Part shown: positions 62,207 to 64,000 of the stretch, in pieces
Layout: each line of letters begins with the position of its first letter
Numbering within the stretch: position 1 is the first letter of the stretch
Source: DATKJS01 sp964551995
Lineage (GTDB): Bacteria; Acidobacteriota; Aminicenantia; Aminicenantales; Saccharicenantaceae
NCBI GenBank assembly: GCA_964551995.1
Contig: CAZKFD010000032.1
Location: forward strand, 1 to 64,000
Length of the DNA stretch: 64,000 nt
Direction: 5' to 3'
Position numbers and translations under genes: made by a program
Notes under the pieces: generated by a model
Databases searched by the model: none
The model's input: the letters and a program-made list of their open reading frames with translations, nothing else
What the model was told of the DNA's origin: nothing

Positions 62207-63778
62207 TTATATGCCTGCCGTCCCGCCTTTCTCTTTGGCCATCGCGTCCTTGATCTTCTTGACCAGGGCTTCGAACTGCTGGGTGGAGTACCCCGGATAT
62301 TTCGCGGCCATGGCTTTGGCGAGCTCGACCGCCTTCTCCGCAGGCTTCAGGGCCTCGTCGTATTTCTTCATCTTGAAGAGGATATTCGCCAGCGTGAAAT
62401 TGTTGTAGTAGTCGGACCTGAGGTCCACGGATTTCCTGGCCGCTTCCAACGCGCTGTCGAGGTTTTTGTCCTGGTGATTCCAGAAGGACGCGTAGCTCGC
62501 GAGGATCGTTTGGTCATCGGCATTTGACTTGACGAACTCGGGCCCGTAGACGCCGAGGGCCTTGTCGGGCTTGTTGAGCTTCATGTAGATGCCGGCCGCG
62601 GTCTGGAGCGTGTACCACCGGGTGGAGGAGGGCGGCGCCGTTTTGACCGCCAGGTCGGCCGCGGCCTCCGCGCTGTCGAGGTTCTTCCCCTGATCGAGCC
62701 AGAAATCGGCGTAGCCGGTCAAGGCGTAGACGGCGGTGGAAACGTAGCTGTCGAGGAAATCCTTGCCGTATTCCTCCTCGGCCTTGGCCGGATCGCCCTT
62801 GAGGATGTAGAGCTGGGCGAGGTTCTGCTGGTACTCGGGGTTCCGCGGATAGCCGACGATCTCCTGGACCTTCTTGGCCAGCTCGATCCCCTTGTCGAGA
62901 GGCTCCTTGTCCTTGATGATCCGCCCGACGTAGGCGCTGAGCACTCCTGCGTCCGTAGGGTACTTGGCCGTGTATTCCTGGTAGAACTTGGCCGCGGCCT
63001 CTTTGGGGGCGGAGTACTGGAAATAGTAGTTGAGGGAGGAGTAGGCTTCCTTGACCAGGGGGCTCTCCGCGTATTTCTTTATGAAGGCCTGCAGGGGCGC
63101 CGGGTCGGCCTTGCGGTCGTAAGCGGCGGACTGGCCGAGCTCGAACTCCGCGGCTTCTGTATACGGAACGGTCGCTTTGATGTACTCGAACGTGTAGGAG
63201 CCCTGCTTTCCCTCGGGGTCGAGGGCGATGACTTTTTCGAAGAGCTCCTTCGATCGGGCGGTCATCTCGGCCGCGTAGCGATTTTCGCACTTCATGGCCA
63301 GCTTGAAGTCCACGGCGATGTCGTTCGGGCTCTTCGCGTACTGTGCGTTGAGCGACGTGTAGGTGTCGACGCCGTTCACGGCGTTTTGGACCTTTTCCAG
63401 GTATTTGTCCGGGTCCCCGCCGTACCCCACGATCCAATCCACCTCATGGCCGTCCTTGTCGACGAAAAGACCGGTCGGCGTGGCGTTGATATGGAAGCTG
63501 TCGAAGAGCGAATCCCCGATCTTTTCGCCGCGCGTGGCGAGGTAGAGGATGACATTGTTGTTGAGGAAGTTGGCGTACTTGGGGTTGTTGTAGAACTGCT
63601 GAACCAGCAGTTTACAGCCCCCTCAGCCACCCGAGAAGAAATCGACGAGGATGAGCTTGTTTTCCTTCTTCGCCCGGGCCAGAGCCTGGTCGAAGGGACC
63701 GCTCATGACCGTGGCGGTCTGGGTCGCCGTGAGCGAGGCGAGGAGGAACAGGCCGACAATCGGAGCGAGCTTTCTCAT
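62207..63778 (-). CDS. Exported thioredoxin-TPR selenoprotein (UxxC), read through in-frame TGA
   Basis: 523 residues if TGA 63625-63623 is read as selenocysteine. ATG 63778 has AGGAGG upstream and a signal peptide (MRKLAPIVGLFLLASLTATQ). The thioredoxin domain reads KLILVDFFSGG, then U52, then GGCKLLVQQFYNNP: U52xxC55 replaces the normal WCxxCK active site. The fold continues with INATPTGLFVDKDGHEVDW (cis-Pro loop) and ~400 residues of TPR-like helices (FEKVIALDPEGKQG, TLANILFKMKKYDEALKPAEK). The frame is open on both sides of the TGA with normal codon use. A gene finder would wrongly start at GTG 63442. Confidence 0.82.
63590..63615 (-). promoter_or_regulatory. Bacterial SECIS-like hairpin
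   Basis: On the minus strand AACTGCTG (63612-63605), loop GTT (63604-63602), CAGCAGTT (63601-63594): a perfect 8-bp stem, extended by GTA/TAC across a bulged C. The loop begins with G and lies 18 nt after the TGA, within the 16-37 nt window and G-in-loop rule known for bacterial SECIS elements. Confidence 0.75.
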
Positions 63779-63814
63779 CGTGGCCTCCTTGTCCTTCCTG
63801 ATGGGCTCTTGGCC

Positions 63815-63843
63815 ATCATATCCGAAACGGGCCGGAGATGCAA
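63815..63843 (-). promoter_or_regulatory. Promoter of the selenoprotein gene
   Basis: On the minus strand TTGCAT (63843-63838), 17 bp, TATGAT (63820-63815), ~37 bp before ATG 63778. Confidence 0.55.
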
Positions 63844-63855
63844 CCCCCGGCGACT

Positions 63856-64000
63856 TTAGTATCCGCCCCCGTCCGGACGGACCTTCCCTTTGAACACCCG
63901 GTAGGCATAGACCGTGTAGCCGACCACGAAGGGCATCCCGACGAGGGCGATGACGAGCATGACCTTGAGAGTCAAGGCGCTCGAGGAGGAGTTGGCGATC
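63856..64000 (-). CDS. cydB: Cytochrome bd oxidase subunit II (3' end only)
   Basis: The last 47 codons of a minus-strand gene entering from the right edge: SSSSALTLKVMLVIALVG, then FVVGYTVYAYRVFKGKV and a stop at 63858-63856. This TLKxMLxxAxxGxPxVxxYTxxxYRxFxGKV ending is typical of CydB, the membrane subunit of the high-affinity quinol oxidase. It implies oxygen use or detoxification in an otherwise anaerobic gene set. Confidence 0.78.
   Translation of the reverse strand, partial: IANSSSSALTLKVMLVIALVGMPFVVGYTVYAYRVFKGKVRPDGGGY

Overview
The window is GC-rich bacterial chromosome with tightly packed genes, many ATGA stop/start overlaps, and recurrent sigma70-like promoters (TTGACA, 17-18 bp, TATANT). 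Lipoproteins, a Tat-exported periplasmic oxidoreductase and many cytosolic iron-sulfur enzymes point to a Gram-negative-type anaerobe; a cytochrome bd oxidase gene entering at the right edge suggests it tolerates some oxygen. The style recalls Acidobacteriota/Aminicenantes-like genomes, but no ribosomal RNA or other marker is present, so this is a weak inference.

Layout: 1-1605 (-) NuoF/NuoE-type NADH module (nuoF cut by the left edge); 1724-4875 a GNAT gene and a two-component pair; 4858-6915 (-) sucD-sucC; 7570-24605 (+) one very long operon: MvhG/MvhA-type [NiFe]-hydrogenase, acetate kinase, a V4R-like protein, a HEAT-repeat protein, HdrC-HdrB-HdrA-MvhD, soluble fumarate reductase FrdB-FrdA, 2-oxoglutarate:ferredoxin oxidoreductase KorDABC and class I fumarase. 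An AT-rich cassette with a frameshifted BrnT/BrnA toxin-antitoxin pair (24674-25611) separates this operon from an aldehyde:ferredoxin oxidoreductase. 27681-37472 is mostly minus strand: pseudouridine synthase, a PaoABC-type periplasmic aldehyde oxidoreductase with XdhC and MocA maturation genes, and a sugar epimerase followed by a broken GHMP-kinase fragment. 37709-41570 holds a 16-residue-repeat exported protein, a small membrane protein and a metzincin-TPR protein. 41659-49605 holds PEPCK divergent from an HD protein, a fused aconitase and two-subunit ATP-citrate lyase. 49624-55035 holds lactate permease, HD, DUF1015 and a degenerate beta-lactamase-fold lipoprotein. 55090-61225 is a signalling pair: a hybrid kinase with REC and HD-GYP, and a REC-PilZ-PilZ-acyltransferase-methyltransferase fusion. 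61410-64000 has an exported O-methyltransferase, a thioredoxin-TPR selenoprotein and the 3' end of cydB.

How it works together: ATP-citrate lyase, aconitase, Kor, SucCD, fumarate reductase, fumarase and PEPCK are most of a reductive TCA cycle. Co-transcription of an Mvh hydrogenase, HdrABC, FrdAB and Kor suggests that H2 is oxidised by a cytosolic flavin-bifurcating complex that sends electrons to fumarate and to ferredoxin, the ferredoxin then driving reductive carboxylation of succinyl-CoA. FrdB here lacks the HdrB-like half of thiol:fumarate reductase and no membrane anchor is encoded, which makes a soluble Hdr-coupled fumarate reductase the main candidate new system. The second standout is a gene at 62207-63778 that reads through an in-frame TGA placed at the first position of a thioredoxin CxxC motif, followed by a well-placed bacterial SECIS-like hairpin.
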